Notes: generated from the letters alone by a model not told the origin. Numbered from the stretch's first letter, positions 45,049 through 54,215 are shown. The stretch: 64,000 bases of DNA from Mycobacterium sp. 1100029.7 (GCF_001665235.1 NZ_LZSC01000053.1:1-64000), one strand, 5' to 3'. Program-made: numbers and translations.

Positions 45049-46308
45049 TCAGCCGGTGCTGCAGGGAAGCCGTTTGATGCCGTGGAAGAACGACGAGCGT
45101 AGCCGGTCGGGCGGCCCGGTCACCCGCAGGCCCGGCACGTTTGGGTAAAGCTCTTCGAGCATCACCCGAAGTTCCAGACGCGCCAGCTGAGCGCCGAGAC
45201 AAAAATGCACTCCGCCGCCGCCGAATGCGGCATGACCGGCATCCGGGCGAGTGACATCGAATGCGTCGGCGCGGTCGAACACTTCTTCGTCGCGGTTGGC
45301 CGACAGGTAGTGCAGCAACACCCAGTCGCCGGCGGGGATCTGCCGCCCGCGAATCTCCATGTCGCGGGTGACGGTGCGGCGAAAGTGCATGACGGGCGTT
45401 GCCCAGCGCAGTAGCTCTTCCACGGCGCTGTTGACCGAACCAGGCTCCCGAGCCAGCAAGGCTTGTTGCTCGGGGTGATCGGAGAGCGCCAAGATGCCGT
45501 GGCTCAGCGTGTTTCGGGTGGTCTCGTTGCCGGCGATCGCCAGCAGCAGGAAGAACTCGTTGAGCTGGTCGCGGTTGAGCTTTTCGCCGTCGACCTCGGC
45601 GGCCAGCAGCGCCGACAAGATGTCGTCGGTCATACCGTGCTTGCGTCGGTGTTCCACCAATTCGTGGCAGTAGGCGAACATTTCGGCGGCGGCCTGCCCG
45701 AGCGCCTCGGGCGTCGGCGCATAGTCGGGATCCTCGATGCCCAGGCTGCCGATGGCGTTACTCCACCGGAACACCTCCATCCGATCCTGCGCGGGCACCC
45801 CGAGTACGTCGGCGATCACCTGCAGCGACATCTCCGCGGAAATGTCTGTGACGGCATCGAATTCACCCTTGGCCGTAATGGTGGCGACGATGTCGCGGGC
45901 GACCTTGCGCATGCGGGGCTCCAGGCGCTGTACATTGCGCACTGTGAAACCCTGGTTGATCAGCTTGCGGTAGTGCACGTGCCGCGGCGGGTCGATCCCA
46001 GGCAGCAGAGCCGAATTCGGTCCCGCCTCGACCTCGACCAAGGTGTTGCCCTTGCTGCTGGTGAAGGTATCGGTGTCGCGGCTGACCATTCGCACGTCGG
46101 CGTGCTTTGTCAGCAGCCAGGCTTTAGGTAACCCGGGTAGCTGTACCGGGTGCACCGGTGCGCCGCGTCGCAACCGGGTCAATGCGCCGAGCGGGGCGCC
46201 GCTGACATAGGTGTCGGGATCGAGCACCGCCGCGGCGTCGTGATCGAACGCGGTCTGCTGATTCTCGATGACCAACGAGCCCAGTACATTCGGCTTGCGA
46301 ATGTTCAT
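45049..46308 (-). CDS. Cytochrome P450 (CYP124/125/142-like)
   Basis: A 419-residue P450. The I-helix AGNETTRNTLSHG, K-helix EELLRW and heme loop FGGGGVHFCLGAQLARLE are intact. The heme loop and the RRTVTRDMEIRG region resemble the mycobacterial group that oxidises lipid or steroid side chains; this is a similarity judgement only. The ATG at 46308 lies 4 bases after the stop of the TetR gene, so the two form one leftward operon and the TetR protein probably regulates it. The next gene downstream is on the same strand, 161 bases away. Confidence 0.88.
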   Translation of the reverse strand: MNIRKPNVLGSLVIENQQTAFDHDAAAVLDPDTYVSGAPLGALTRLRRGAPVHPVQLPGLPKAWLLTKHADVRMVSRDTDTFTSSKGNTLVEVEAGPNSALLPGIDPPRHVHYRKLINQGFTVRNVQRLEPRMRKVARDIVATITAKGEFDAVTDISAEMSLQVIADVLGVPAQDRMEVFRWSNAIGSLGIEDPDYAPTPEALGQAAAEMFAYCHELVEHRRKHGMTDDILSALLAAEVDGEKLNRDQLNEFFLLLAIAGNETTRNTLSHGILALSDHPEQQALLAREPGSVNSAVEELLRWATPVMHFRRTVTRDMEIRGRQIPAGDWVLLHYLSANRDEEVFDRADAFDVTRPDAGHAAFGGGGVHFCLGAQLARLELRVMLEELYPNVPGLRVTGPPDRLRSSFFHGIKRLPCSTG

Positions 46309-46312
46309 CGGC

Positions 46313-46963
46313 TCATTCGTTCGCCTGCGCGGACGACTTGACTCCGGCGACGATCACGTCCAAGCCGGCACGAAAGTGCGCAATGGTCTGCCGTCTGGCG
46401 CGGGGCGTGGCGGACTCCGAGCGCGTCTCCACCAACGCTATCGACCCGAGAAGGTAGGTGTACAAGACGGTATGGGCCGCCGCGGCCTCCACTTTCGTCA
46501 GGCCGGCCTCGGTGAGCAACGAGCGGCTGTGCCGGTCCAGTCGACGGGCAGGCTCGTTGCCGCTGCTGGTTTGCAGAATGCTCGCGACTCCGGGCACGGC
46601 GAGAATGGTTTCCCGGGCGGTGCAGTAGAGCTCGATCAGCCGGGTCTCCCACGACCCGCTTTCCGGCATCGGAATTTCGGCCAGCACGGATTCGGCCACC
46701 AATTCCAGTGCCGCTTGTTTACTGGGCACGTGGTAATACACCGAGGGCACGGCGGCGCCGAGTTCGGCGGCAAGTTCGCGCATGGTCACGCGCTGTACAC
46801 CCACGCGCTTGGCCAGGTCACGCAGTGCGACCACCACCTCGTCGCGGTCGAGTTCGCCGTACGCGCGACGCGCCCCCGTCGCCGCTGCGACCTGATTTCC
46901 CGTGCCTACCAAAGCGTCACTCCCCCCGTGAGTTTCGATCGTCGATTGAATCGATTCGAGCAT
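46313..46963 (-). CDS. TetR-family regulator
   Basis: A 216-residue regulator. The helix-turn-helix reads TMRELAAELGAAVPSVYYHV followed by PSKQAALEL (about residues 60-90), after an unusual 40-residue N-terminal extension. The C-terminal ligand domain is all helical. It is first in an operon with the P450 downstream and is divergent from the SDR operon, with about 60 bases between the start codons, so it may control both directions. No long palindrome was found in that short space. Confidence 0.85.
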   Translation of the reverse strand: MLESIQSTIETHGGSDALVGTGNQVAAATGARRAYGELDRDEVVVALRDLAKRVGVQRVTMRELAAELGAAVPSVYYHVPSKQAALELVAESVLAEIPMPESGSWETRLIELYCTARETILAVPGVASILQTSSGNEPARRLDRHSRSLLTEAGLTKVEAAAAHTVLYTYLLGSIALVETRSESATPRARRQTIAHFRAGLDVIVAGVKSSAQANE

Positions 46964-47012
46964 CGTTAGAATCTACCCGCTATCGGGCCGCCGGAATCAA
47001 TCACCTGATGAG

Positions 47013-47018
47013 TAATAT
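47013..47018 (+). promoter_or_regulatory. Candidate -10 element for the SDR operon
   Basis: TAATAT ends 7 bases before the ATG at 47026 and no ribosome binding site is present, a pattern that fits a leaderless mycobacterial transcript beginning at that ATG. This would favour 47026 over the upstream ATG at 47008. Confidence 0.4.
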
Positions 47019-47025
47019 TTGCGCA

Positions 47026-47808
47026 ATGACGGGCCGGCTGCAGGGCAAGGTGGCGATTATCACCGGAGCCAGTACCGGCCTGGGACCGGTTCTCGGTTCA
47101 GTGTTTGTCCGCGAAGGTGCCCGGGTATTACTTGCGGCCCGCCGCGAAGAGCTGGTGCGCGAGGCCGCGCGGGCCGCCGGACCCGGCGCCATCGCGATGC
47201 GGGCCGACGTCACCGACGAAGACGACGTCGCAGCTATGGTTTCCCGCGCGGTCGCCGAATTCGGGCAGGTGGACGTCCTGTGCAACAACGCCGCCGCGCC
47301 GGGCCAGGACCGCTGGATCTGGGAGCAGACCCTCGACAACTGGAACTCGACGATCGCCATCGACGTCACCGCCGCGATGCTGTGCACCCGCGAGGTGCTG
47401 AACCAGTCGATGTTGCAACGCCGCTCCGGCGTCATCCTCAACTTCTCCTCCACCGCCGGGTACCAAGGCATCGTCCGCAAAACCCACTACGTCACGGCGA
47501 AGGCGTCCCTGCGCGCCTTCACCAAGACCGTCGCACTCGAGGTCGGTCCGCACGGTATCCGCTGCAATTGCATCGTGCCGGGCGCTATCGACACTGATCT
47601 ATATGGCAATTGGTTACAGCGCACCGCCGGCGAGCAAGGGGTTGAGGTCGAGGCCGTCCGCGCGAAGACCCTCAAAGACGTCGCATTACGTGACATTTCG
47701 TCGCCCGACGACGTCGCGAACCTGGCGCTGTTCTTGGCCAGCGACGAAAGCCGAACCATCACAGGGCAATCGATTCCTGTCGACGCCGGAGGATACATGC
47801 AGGGATGA
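47026..47808 (+). CDS. Short-chain dehydrogenase/reductase
   Basis: A 260-residue classical SDR. The cofactor motif is IITGASTGLGPVLG, NNAA follows near residue 88, the catalytic serine is in LNFSSTAGYQG and the YxxxK pair is YVTAKAS. It is an NAD(P)-dependent oxidoreductase of unknown substrate. It is the first of four tightly spaced rightward genes (SDR, LLM, EthD-like, lppO). Its stop overlaps the LLM start (ATGA). The open frame extends left to 46708 over the TetR gene, but that part is not coding. Start at ATG 47026 chosen because of the -10 element. Confidence 0.88.
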   Translation: MTGRLQGKVAIITGASTGLGPVLGSVFVREGARVLLAARREELVREAARAAGPGAIAMRADVTDEDDVAAMVSRAVAEFGQVDVLCNNAAAPGQDRWIWEQTLDNWNSTIAIDVTAAMLCTREVLNQSMLQRRSGVILNFSSTAGYQGIVRKTHYVTAKASLRAFTKTVALEVGPHGIRCNCIVPGAIDTDLYGNWLQRTAGEQGVEVEAVRAKTLKDVALRDISSPDDVANLALFLASDESRTITGQSIPVDAGGYMQG

Positions 47809-48686
47809 ATGCCCCGCGCGCCAAGCTGTCGGTGTCGACACCGGTGGTGATCACGATGCCCCAGATCAGTGCCGAGTGGGAACAGGACGCCTCGATCGAG
47901 GACCTGGCGCAGATCGCCGAAGCCGCGGACCGGCTGGGCTACCACCACTTGACCTGCAGCGAACACGTGGCCCTGCCGGCCGTCGGACAGCAGCGCCGCG
48001 GCATGCGGTATTGGGACCCGCTGGCGACATTGGGTTACCTGGCCGCGCGCACACGACGAATCCGGTTGGCCACCAATGTCTTAGTGCTCGGCTACCACCA
48101 CCCCCTGGAGATCGCCAAGCGCTACGGCACCCTGGACACGGTCAGCAACGGCCGACTCATTCTGGGCGTCGGCGTGGGCAGCCTCAAAGAAGAGTTCGAC
48201 CTGCTCGGTGTCCCGTTCGACGATCGCGGTCCGCGCGGCGACGACGCGTTGCGCGCCCTGCGCGCGTCACTCTCGGTTCCCGAACCCGAGTACCGGGGCG
48301 AGTTCTATTCGTTCGGCGGTATGGTCGTCGACCCGTGCGCGGTCCAAAATCACGTCCCCATCTGGATCGGCGGACGTACGCTGCGATCGCTGCGTCGTGC
48401 CGCCACTCTTGCCGACGGTTGGGCTCCTTTCGCGGTGACGCTGCAGCAGGCGCGGGAATGGTTGAGTCGCTTCGACCTTCCACCCGGCTTCGAGGTGGTG
48501 CTGGGGCCGCCGGCGCCGCTGGACCCGATCAACGAACCCGAACGCACCCGCGAGCTGCTGGCGGAGACGGCCGGGCACGGTGCCACCACCATCGGCGCCT
48601 GGTTCACCCACACGTCGTTGCAGCATTACCTGGAACAGCTGCATGCGCTGGCCGAAATTCACCCGCCGACCGGAGATGCGGCGTGA
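47805..48686 (+). CDS. LLM-class F420-dependent oxidoreductase
   Basis: A 293-residue luciferase-like TIM-barrel protein. DRLGYHHLTCSEHVALP lies near residue 45, IRLATNVLVLGYHHPLEIAK near residue 86, and GRLILGVGVGSLKEEF near residue 110, the usual F420-binding pattern, with IWIGGRTLRSLRRAA later. It is translationally coupled to both neighbours (ATGA with the SDR, GTGA with the EthD-like gene). It probably carries out a redox step in the same pathway as the SDR and the divergent P450. Confidence 0.88.
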   Translation: MNAPRAKLSVSTPVVITMPQISAEWEQDASIEDLAQIAEAADRLGYHHLTCSEHVALPAVGQQRRGMRYWDPLATLGYLAARTRRIRLATNVLVLGYHHPLEIAKRYGTLDTVSNGRLILGVGVGSLKEEFDLLGVPFDDRGPRGDDALRALRASLSVPEPEYRGEFYSFGGMVVDPCAVQNHVPIWIGGRTLRSLRRAATLADGWAPFAVTLQQAREWLSRFDLPPGFEVVLGPPAPLDPINEPERTRELLAETAGHGATTIGAWFTHTSLQHYLEQLHALAEIHPPTGDAA

Positions 48687-49414
48687 TCCGGGTCAAGGCA
48701 GGCATTTTCAGCCTGACCGCACCGGCAGCAGCCGAAAGCGACTATCTGCGTTGGCATCTGCTCGATCACATGCCGGAGCAGTATCAGCTGCCCGGCATCG
48801 TGCACGGCCAGCGCTGGATCGCCGATGGCGACTATCTCGAGAACCGCCTCGCAGCCCACGGGCCACTGAGCGACATCGGCAACGTCGTACAGTATCTGGT
48901 CGGCGACCCTGTCGAGGAAACCTTCGACGACTTCGTGACGCTGGGCCGCGCGCTGCGCGACAACGGCCGCTTCCCCGTCGCACGACCGTTACTGCAGATC
49001 GCTGGTCTGCGGCTGCTGCAGTGGCACGCCGCGCCGCACGCACTGATTTCGCCGGAAGTACTGCCATTTCGGCCGCACCGCGGAATTCTGCTGATCGTCG
49101 AGGAACCCAACGACGGCCGTTCGAACGACTGGTTGCAATGGTTGCACGCCGAACACTTTCCGGCAGTGCTCGCCACCCCGGGAACCGCGGGCGCCTGGAC
49201 GTTCGGCTCGACTACCGGGTGGAGCCATTTGCCGCGTGGATGGCGAACCGACCACCAATATGTCACCGTCGTTTATCTCGACGATGATCCACTTAGCACG
49301 ACGGCCGCTCTGGCCCCGCTCATCGAGGAGCGCTGGCGATCGCAGGCGGTACGACCCGTATTTGCCGGTCCGCTGCGCACAATGATCAGTTGGGAAGCCT
49401 GGCCCAGCGCCTAG
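48683..49414 (+). CDS. EthD-like / dimeric alpha-beta barrel protein
   Basis: A 243-residue protein made of two related halves. Each half begins with a beta strand and a DYLRWHLLDHMPEQ or DWLQWLHAEHFPAVL motif, the W-x-x-H-x-x-H pattern of EthD/ABM-type ferredoxin-like folds. These proteins are often found with P450 or oxygenase pathways, and EthD is needed for ether degradation by an unknown mechanism. Start GTG 48683 overlaps the LLM stop. Assignment to EthD is by motif only; an isomerase-like or binding role is equally possible. Confidence 0.6.
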   Translation: MIRVKAGIFSLTAPAAAESDYLRWHLLDHMPEQYQLPGIVHGQRWIADGDYLENRLAAHGPLSDIGNVVQYLVGDPVEETFDDFVTLGRALRDNGRFPVARPLLQIAGLRLLQWHAAPHALISPEVLPFRPHRGILLIVEEPNDGRSNDWLQWLHAEHFPAVLATPGTAGAWTFGSTTGWSHLPRGWRTDHQYVTVVYLDDDPLSTTAALAPLIEERWRSQAVRPVFAGPLRTMISWEAWPSA

Positions 49415-49425
49415 GAGGACGCACG

Positions 49426-49941
49426 ATGAACACTCCGGATCCCCGGCGGCGCAGCGGGCTCCGCGGCACCACACTCAGCGTGATCGTGGTAGCGGCGGGT
49501 CTGTCGGCCTGCTCGTCTCATGGCGCCACGCTGGCGTCGACGACGAGCTCGAAGGCCCCGTCGAACACCACCGTCATGCTGGATCAGCACACGCACACGA
49601 TCGTCGGCAATGTCGAGTGCACGACGTCGGCCTCGGCACCGCAGGCCACACCTCCCGAGTCCGGGGATCTGACGACGCGCGTCAGTGTTCACGACGATTC
49701 GGCCTCGGTGTCGTTGGCCCTCTCGGATGAAAAGCCGCCAAGCGTTGACGGCTTTTCGGTTTCCTTCGAAACCGGAAATGGCCGATACCAGCTGCCCTAT
49801 CAACCGACCCAGTCCGCGAATCAGGTCCTGGTGACCAAGGACGGTAAGAGTTACACGATCACCGGGACTGGTCAGGGCACCGCGCCGGGCCAAAGTGGTC
49901 TACGCCAAGTCACGTTCGGGATTCACGTGACCTGCCCGTAG
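49426..49941 (+). CDS. lppO: Lipoprotein LppO (LpqH/19-kDa-like family)
   Basis: A 171-residue lipoprotein. The signal peptide ends in VVAAGLSACSS with the lipidated cysteine. The mature domain carries VECTTS, TRVSVHDDSASVSLALSD and GKSYTITGTGQGT, matching the mycobacterial LpqH-like fold; by memory it aligns end to end with LppO (Rv2290) of M. tuberculosis. AGGAGG lies just ahead of the ATG at 49426; the open frame to 49390 is not favoured. In M. tuberculosis lppO sits next to sseB, whereas here about 5 kb of catabolic genes lie between them. Confidence 0.85.
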   Translation: MNTPDPRRRSGLRGTTLSVIVVAAGLSACSSHGATLASTTSSKAPSNTTVMLDQHTHTIVGNVECTTSASAPQATPPESGDLTTRVSVHDDSASVSLALSDEKPPSVDGFSVSFETGNGRYQLPYQPTQSANQVLVTKDGKSYTITGTGQGTAPGQSGLRQVTFGIHVTCP

Positions 49942-49989
49942 TCGGGCGTGCGGTTGTCGAACAGCGATCACCTCTGAGATGCTGGCAGC

Positions 49990-51000
49990 TTGGACATCTT
50001 CGCGGAGTGGCAGAACCTCGGTACCGAACTTCGCTGGCGGTCGACCACCGCCGCCAACGATGAGCAGGAAGTCAGGATTTTCAGTCGCCGGTGCGGCACG
50101 TCCGGGGCGCCACCGTTGGTGCTGGTCCACGGATTTCCGACGTCGAGCATCGACTTCTTCGAGTTAGCGCAAGAGCTGAGTTCGGATTTCGATATCTACG
50201 TGTTGGACTTTCCCGGTTACGGGTTGTCCGACAAGCCACCGGAACCGTACGTCTATTCGCTGTACGACGACGCGCGTCTACTCGTGCATGCGATCACCGA
50301 AGTGTGGAACCTGACCGGGTTTCGGATGCTCACGCACGACCGCGGCAGCAGCGTCGGCATGATCGCGCTGGACATGCTGGCGGCGCTGGATCCGCGGGCC
50401 CTTCCGCTGGACCTCATCGTGACGAATGCGAACATCTATCTGCCGTTGGCGAACCTGACGCTGTTCCAAACCGCGTTGCTGGACCCGGAAACCGGACGTG
50501 CCACCGCGGCAGCGACCACACCGGAGACCCTGGCCGCCGGGATGGGAGCCAGCACCTTCATGCCCCGACGGAAACTGACCGATCCCGAAATCGCGGCGCT
50601 GGCCCAGTGTTTCGCCCACAACGACGGAATTCGGGTGCTGCCGGACACCATTCAGTACCTGCACGAGCGCGCCGCCGACGAAACCAATTGGCTCCAGGCG
50701 CTTTCCGGCAGCCCTGTCCCCACCACGGTGGTGTGGGGACTGCACGACAGCGTGGCGCCGCTGCGGGTTTCCAACCACGTCTGGCAGACCTACCTCAAGA
50801 ACAAGCCCGGGCGGAATCGCTACTGGGTGATCCCGGGCGCCGATCACTACGTGCAGTGCGACGCACCAAGGCAACTGGCCCAGATCGTCCGGCTCGCCGT
50901 CCAGGACGAGGATATTTCGCTGCAGACCCTCGGAAACCAGCCCGACGGCGCGGTTCTCGTCGACCAGAGCATCTCGTCACCAGATGACGGCCCAGCCTGA
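49990..51000 (+). CDS. Alpha/beta hydrolase (epoxide hydrolase/dehalogenase-like)
   Basis: A 336-residue alpha/beta hydrolase. The oxyanion region is LVLVHGFPTSS, followed by FPGYGLSDKPP. The nucleophile elbow is THDRGSSVG, with an aspartate nucleophile rather than serine, as in epoxide hydrolases and haloalkane dehalogenases. The catalytic histidine is in GADHYVQCDAP near the end. The start is a TTG at 49990; no better start is visible. The stop overlaps the MFS start by 17 bases, indicating coupling. Substrate unknown. Confidence 0.8.
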   Translation: MDIFAEWQNLGTELRWRSTTAANDEQEVRIFSRRCGTSGAPPLVLVHGFPTSSIDFFELAQELSSDFDIYVLDFPGYGLSDKPPEPYVYSLYDDARLLVHAITEVWNLTGFRMLTHDRGSSVGMIALDMLAALDPRALPLDLIVTNANIYLPLANLTLFQTALLDPETGRATAAATTPETLAAGMGASTFMPRRKLTDPEIAALAQCFAHNDGIRVLPDTIQYLHERAADETNWLQALSGSPVPTTVVWGLHDSVAPLRVSNHVWQTYLKNKPGRNRYWVIPGADHYVQCDAPRQLAQIVRLAVQDEDISLQTLGNQPDGAVLVDQSISSPDDGPA

Positions 51001-52195
51001 CGGCCCGAAGTGGCTGACCCCAGGAGTCGGGGCGGTCGCAGCGACGAGCTTCTTCTCTGACGCGAGCCACGAGGTCACCACGTCGGTGTTGCCCACGTTC
51101 CTCACCGGAACGCTGGGGGCCTCGGCCGCCGCGCTCGGCGTGGTCGACGGCATCAGCGACGCGTTGATCGGCGTGATGAAACTGGCCGGCGGACAACTCG
51201 CGAACAACCCCGAAAGGCGTGGACGCATCGCGTCCGGCGGCTACCTGGCCACGGCAGTGGCGACCGGCGCGATCGGTGTGACGACCACGGTGTGGCAGGC
51301 CGGATCCTTTCGCGCCCTCGCTTGGATATCCAGGGGTCTGCGCTCACCGTCCCGCGACGCCCTGCTGGCCTCGCTGAGCCCAGACTGGGCCCGCGGCAGG
51401 ACATTCGGGCTCGAGCGCGCCGGTGACAACCTGGGCGCTGTGGTGGGCCCGCTGCTGGCGGCCGCGCTGGTGGCCGCGGTCGGCATCCGGACCACGCTGT
51501 GCCTGGCCGTGATCCCCGGGATTTTTGCGGCCGTGGCGATCCTGATCGCTGCCCGGGAAGCCCGTCACCATCACCAGGTCGAACAGCACGCGACTCGGAA
51601 GCGTTTCGACTTCGGCGCGCTGCGCGATGCCGGCATGCTCCGCGCGCTGCTGCCCGTGGCGTTGTTCGAATTCGGCAACGTGGCAACGACATTGCTGATC
51701 CTGCGCTCCACGCAACTGCTGACGACGCCGGAGCGAACCGCCACCGCGGCGACATCGCTGGCCATCCTGATCTACGCGGGCCACAACGTCGTCGCGACCG
51801 GAGCGTCGCTGGCCGCGGGGCGCTGGTACGACCGGACCGGTCCCCGCGCGGTGTTCGCCACCGGCGCGGCCGTCTACGTCCTGGGCTATCTGGTGTTCGC
51901 CACCGGTGCGCACAGCGTACCGGTCATCGCGCTGGGTTTCGCGTTGGCCGGAGCGGGCATCGGGCTGGCCGAACCCACGCAGTCGGCCGTGGTGTCCCAG
52001 CTATTGCCGGACCGGCTGCGCGGCACCGGGTTCGGCGTGCTGGGAGCGGTCCAGGCGGCCGGTGACGTGATCGCGACCGTCGTCGCCGGCGTGCTCTACA
52101 CCGTCGCCTCGCCCGCGATCGCCTTCGGCTACGCGGCGGTGTGGATGGTGTTCGCGGTCGTCGCCTCGGGCATGCTGCGCCCGGCCGATCGCTGA
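50984..52195 (+). CDS. Major facilitator superfamily transporter
   Basis: A 403-residue membrane protein with 10 to 12 hydrophobic helices. The first half holds SDASHEVTTSVLPTFL and GLRSPSRDALLASLSPDWARG, the loop typical of a group of MFS proteins annotated as multidrug or sugar transporters. The second half has FALAGAGIGLAEPTQSAVV. It overlaps the preceding hydrolase gene, so export or import of that enzyme's substrate or product is a reasonable guess. It is convergent with the next P450 operon across a palindromic repeat. Confidence 0.85.
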   Translation: MTAQPDGPKWLTPGVGAVAATSFFSDASHEVTTSVLPTFLTGTLGASAAALGVVDGISDALIGVMKLAGGQLANNPERRGRIASGGYLATAVATGAIGVTTTVWQAGSFRALAWISRGLRSPSRDALLASLSPDWARGRTFGLERAGDNLGAVVGPLLAAALVAAVGIRTTLCLAVIPGIFAAVAILIAAREARHHHQVEQHATRKRFDFGALRDAGMLRALLPVALFEFGNVATTLLILRSTQLLTTPERTATAATSLAILIYAGHNVVATGASLAAGRWYDRTGPRAVFATGAAVYVLGYLVFATGAHSVPVIALGFALAGAGIGLAEPTQSAVVSQLLPDRLRGTGFGVLGAVQAAGDVIATVVAGVLYTVASPAIAFGYAAVWMVFAVVASGMLRPADR

Positions 52196-52203
52196 CAATG
52201 CCG

Positions 52204-52259
52204 CGAGTGTGCGGCCAGCCGCACGTTCGCGACCGAGTGCGCGGCCTGCCGCACACTCG
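52204..52259. repeat. Intergenic palindrome, probable bidirectional terminator
   Basis: CGAGTGTGCGGC (52204-52215) pairs exactly with GCCGCACACTCG (52248-52259); the interior also folds in part. It lies between two convergent genes, just 9 bases after the MFS stop, a place where a two-way terminator would be expected. It shares its CGAGTGTGCG core with the palindrome at 38773-38833. Confidence 0.6.
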
Positions 52260-52276
52260 GCGGGAAAGTGCCCGAC

Positions 52277-53479
52277 TCAGCCGGTAACCACCGGCAGGCG
52301 CGCCCAGCCGCGCACGCTCGCGGTATGCGCGCGTTGGGCGTTCGCGTAGTCGACTTCCCAGTCGGGCCAGCGTTTGAGGACCTCTTCGAAGGCCACCCGC
52401 GCCTCCAACCGCGCCAGCGCCGAGCCCAGGCAGAAATGCAGGCCCTGACCGAAGCTGAGATGGGCGCCGCGGCGGTAGATGTCGTAGCGGTCCGGATCCG
52501 CGAAGTGGCTTTCGTCGCGGTTGGCCGACGCGTTGAGCAGCAGCATGAACGAACCCTCAGGAACCGCGCGACCATAGTGCTCGGCGTCGCGGGCGACATA
52601 GCGCGCCTGCACCGGTGACGGCGGCTCGAACCGCAGCGTCTCCTCGATCGCACCCGGAATCAGCGACGGGTCCGCGACCAGTTCGCGGCGCTGATCCGGA
52701 TTATCCGACAACAGCTGTCCCATGAAACCGATTAACCGGGCCGTGGTTTCGTTACCCGCACCGGCGATCATCGCGGTGTAGGCCAGCACTTCGGTGCGCG
52801 TCAGCGGGCGCCGCGTGCCGTCGGGTTCGTCGATCTCGGCCCGCAACAGCTCGGTCATCAAATCATCGGAGGGATGGCTGGCCCGCCATTCGATGTAATC
52901 GGCGAACAACGCGATGGAGTTCGCGAACACGTTGGCGTCGACCGCGGCGGGGTCGCTGTCCCTTGCCAATTCGATGTTGGCGACGCTGCGGTCGCGGATC
53001 TTTTCCTGGTCCTCCTCGGGGATGCCCAACAGATATCCGATGGTCCGCATCGGCATCATCGCGCCGAGGTCGGCGATGAAATCGAAACCCGGCCCGCCGA
53101 CCAGCGGGTCAAGCTCGCGGACACAGAACCCGCGCACCAGTTCCTCCACGGCGAGCATGCGCCGCGGCGTGAAGACACGGGACAGCAGTTTGCGGTGCAA
53201 GTCGTGCAGCGGTGGATCCTCGAACAACAGAATGCCCGGCGGCACTTCGATATTCGCGAAGAGAATGTCGGCGGTGGTGCCGCGGCCGGATCGGTAGGTC
53301 TCCCAGTTCGGTAGTTCGCGCACCACGTCTTCGTACCGACTCAGCGCATAGAAGTTGTATTTGTCGTTGTAGTACAGCGGCGCTTCTTCGCGCATCCGCT
53401 TCCACACCGGATACGGATTCGAGTCGATCTCGACATCGAAAGGGTCGTAATACAATTCAACGGCGCTGGGGCTGGTCAT
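52277..53479 (-). CDS. Cytochrome P450
   Basis: A 400-residue P450 with I-helix AGAGNETTARLIG, K-helix EETLRFE and heme loop FGQGLHFCLGSALARLE. The middle YRSGRGTTADILFANIEVPP is common in actinobacterial P450s. It is the second gene of a leftward operon whose first gene is a TetR regulator (15-base gap). No redox partner gene is adjacent. The substrate is unknown; the divergent AveC-like gene suggests a lipid-like or polycyclic molecule. Confidence 0.88.
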   Translation of the reverse strand: MTSPSAVELYYDPFDVEIDSNPYPVWKRMREEAPLYYNDKYNFYALSRYEDVVRELPNWETYRSGRGTTADILFANIEVPPGILLFEDPPLHDLHRKLLSRVFTPRRMLAVEELVRGFCVRELDPLVGGPGFDFIADLGAMMPMRTIGYLLGIPEEDQEKIRDRSVANIELARDSDPAAVDANVFANSIALFADYIEWRASHPSDDLMTELLRAEIDEPDGTRRPLTRTEVLAYTAMIAGAGNETTARLIGFMGQLLSDNPDQRRELVADPSLIPGAIEETLRFEPPSPVQARYVARDAEHYGRAVPEGSFMLLLNASANRDESHFADPDRYDIYRRGAHLSFGQGLHFCLGSALARLEARVAFEEVLKRWPDWEVDYANAQRAHTASVRGWARLPVVTG

Positions 53480-53494
53480 CCTCGGTTCCCTATC

Positions 53495-54154
53495 TCAGTC
53501 GTTGCGATGCAAGAATCCGTGCAGCAAGGCTTGTACGAGTTCCTCGACGATGACCTCCCGCGGCGGTGGAGTGTCCCCGAAGTAGGTCGACCGCAGCGCG
53601 GCCATTCCCGCGATCATCGATACCGTCGAGTGGGCCGGCAGGTCGGGGTGATCCGATCGCAAACCCCGCAATTGCATGCCCTCCACGCTGATCTGGCCCA
53701 GCACCGTCACCGCGCGACGGATTTCGGCGATGCCGGCGTCGGCCTTCTCCTCGTCGCTGAGGCTCTCGGCCGCCATCAGCGTCAGCAGCAGACCCTGGTG
53801 TTCGACGAACACGTCGTAGAGCTGCGAGACGAAAAGCCGAGTGAGCTCCTGCTCGTCGGTCTCCTCGGGGACCACCGACTGCCAGGTCGCCCCGAATTCG
53901 TCGACGAAGCTCACGAAGGGCACGACGAGCGCCTCGCGGAACAACGCCGCCTTCGAGCCGAAATTGCGGAACAGCAGGTGTTCGGTGACGCCGGCGGCCT
54001 GGGCGATTTCACGCGTCGTGGTGCTGCGATAGTCCTGGCCGGCGAACAACGCCCGGGCGGCGTCGAGCAACAATCTGCGCGGCTCCCCACGGGGCCGGCG
54101 CGCGGCCGTCGCCGGCACCGGCTGCTTGGTTGCTCGCTGGGGCACGCTGTCCAC
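53495..54154 (-). CDS. TetR-family regulator
   Basis: A 219-residue TetR protein. The helix-turn-helix TTREIAQAAGVTEHLLFRNF followed by GSKAALFREAL lies around residues 44-75. The C-terminal half is an all-helical ligand domain. Start GTG 54154. Two perfect palindromic GGATAGTATCC sites lie 28-61 bases upstream of the start, in the divergent promoter shared with the AveC-like operon. Self-repression plus control of that operon is the likely mode, with release by an unknown hydrophobic inducer. Confidence 0.88.
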   Translation of the reverse strand: MDSVPQRATKQPVPATAARRPRGEPRRLLLDAARALFAGQDYRSTTTREIAQAAGVTEHLLFRNFGSKAALFREALVVPFVSFVDEFGATWQSVVPEETDEQELTRLFVSQLYDVFVEHQGLLLTLMAAESLSDEEKADAGIAEIRRAVTVLGQISVEGMQLRGLRSDHPDLPAHSTVSMIAGMAALRSTYFGDTPPPREVIVEELVQALLHGFLHRND

Positions 54155-54181
54155 TCCTGTCGAAACGGTCGGCCGTCTCGG

Positions 54182-54215
54182 GGATAGTATCCGCTATCTA
54201 CATAGGATAGTATCC
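54182..54215. promoter_or_regulatory. Tandem palindromic operators GGATAGTATCC
   Basis: GGATAGTATCC occurs exactly at 54182-54192 and again at 54205-54215. Each is a perfect 5+1+5 palindrome and their starts are 23 bases apart, about two helical turns. They lie midway between the divergent TetR gene (start 54154) and the small membrane protein gene (start 54253), the place expected for TetR operators. Confidence 0.8.
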
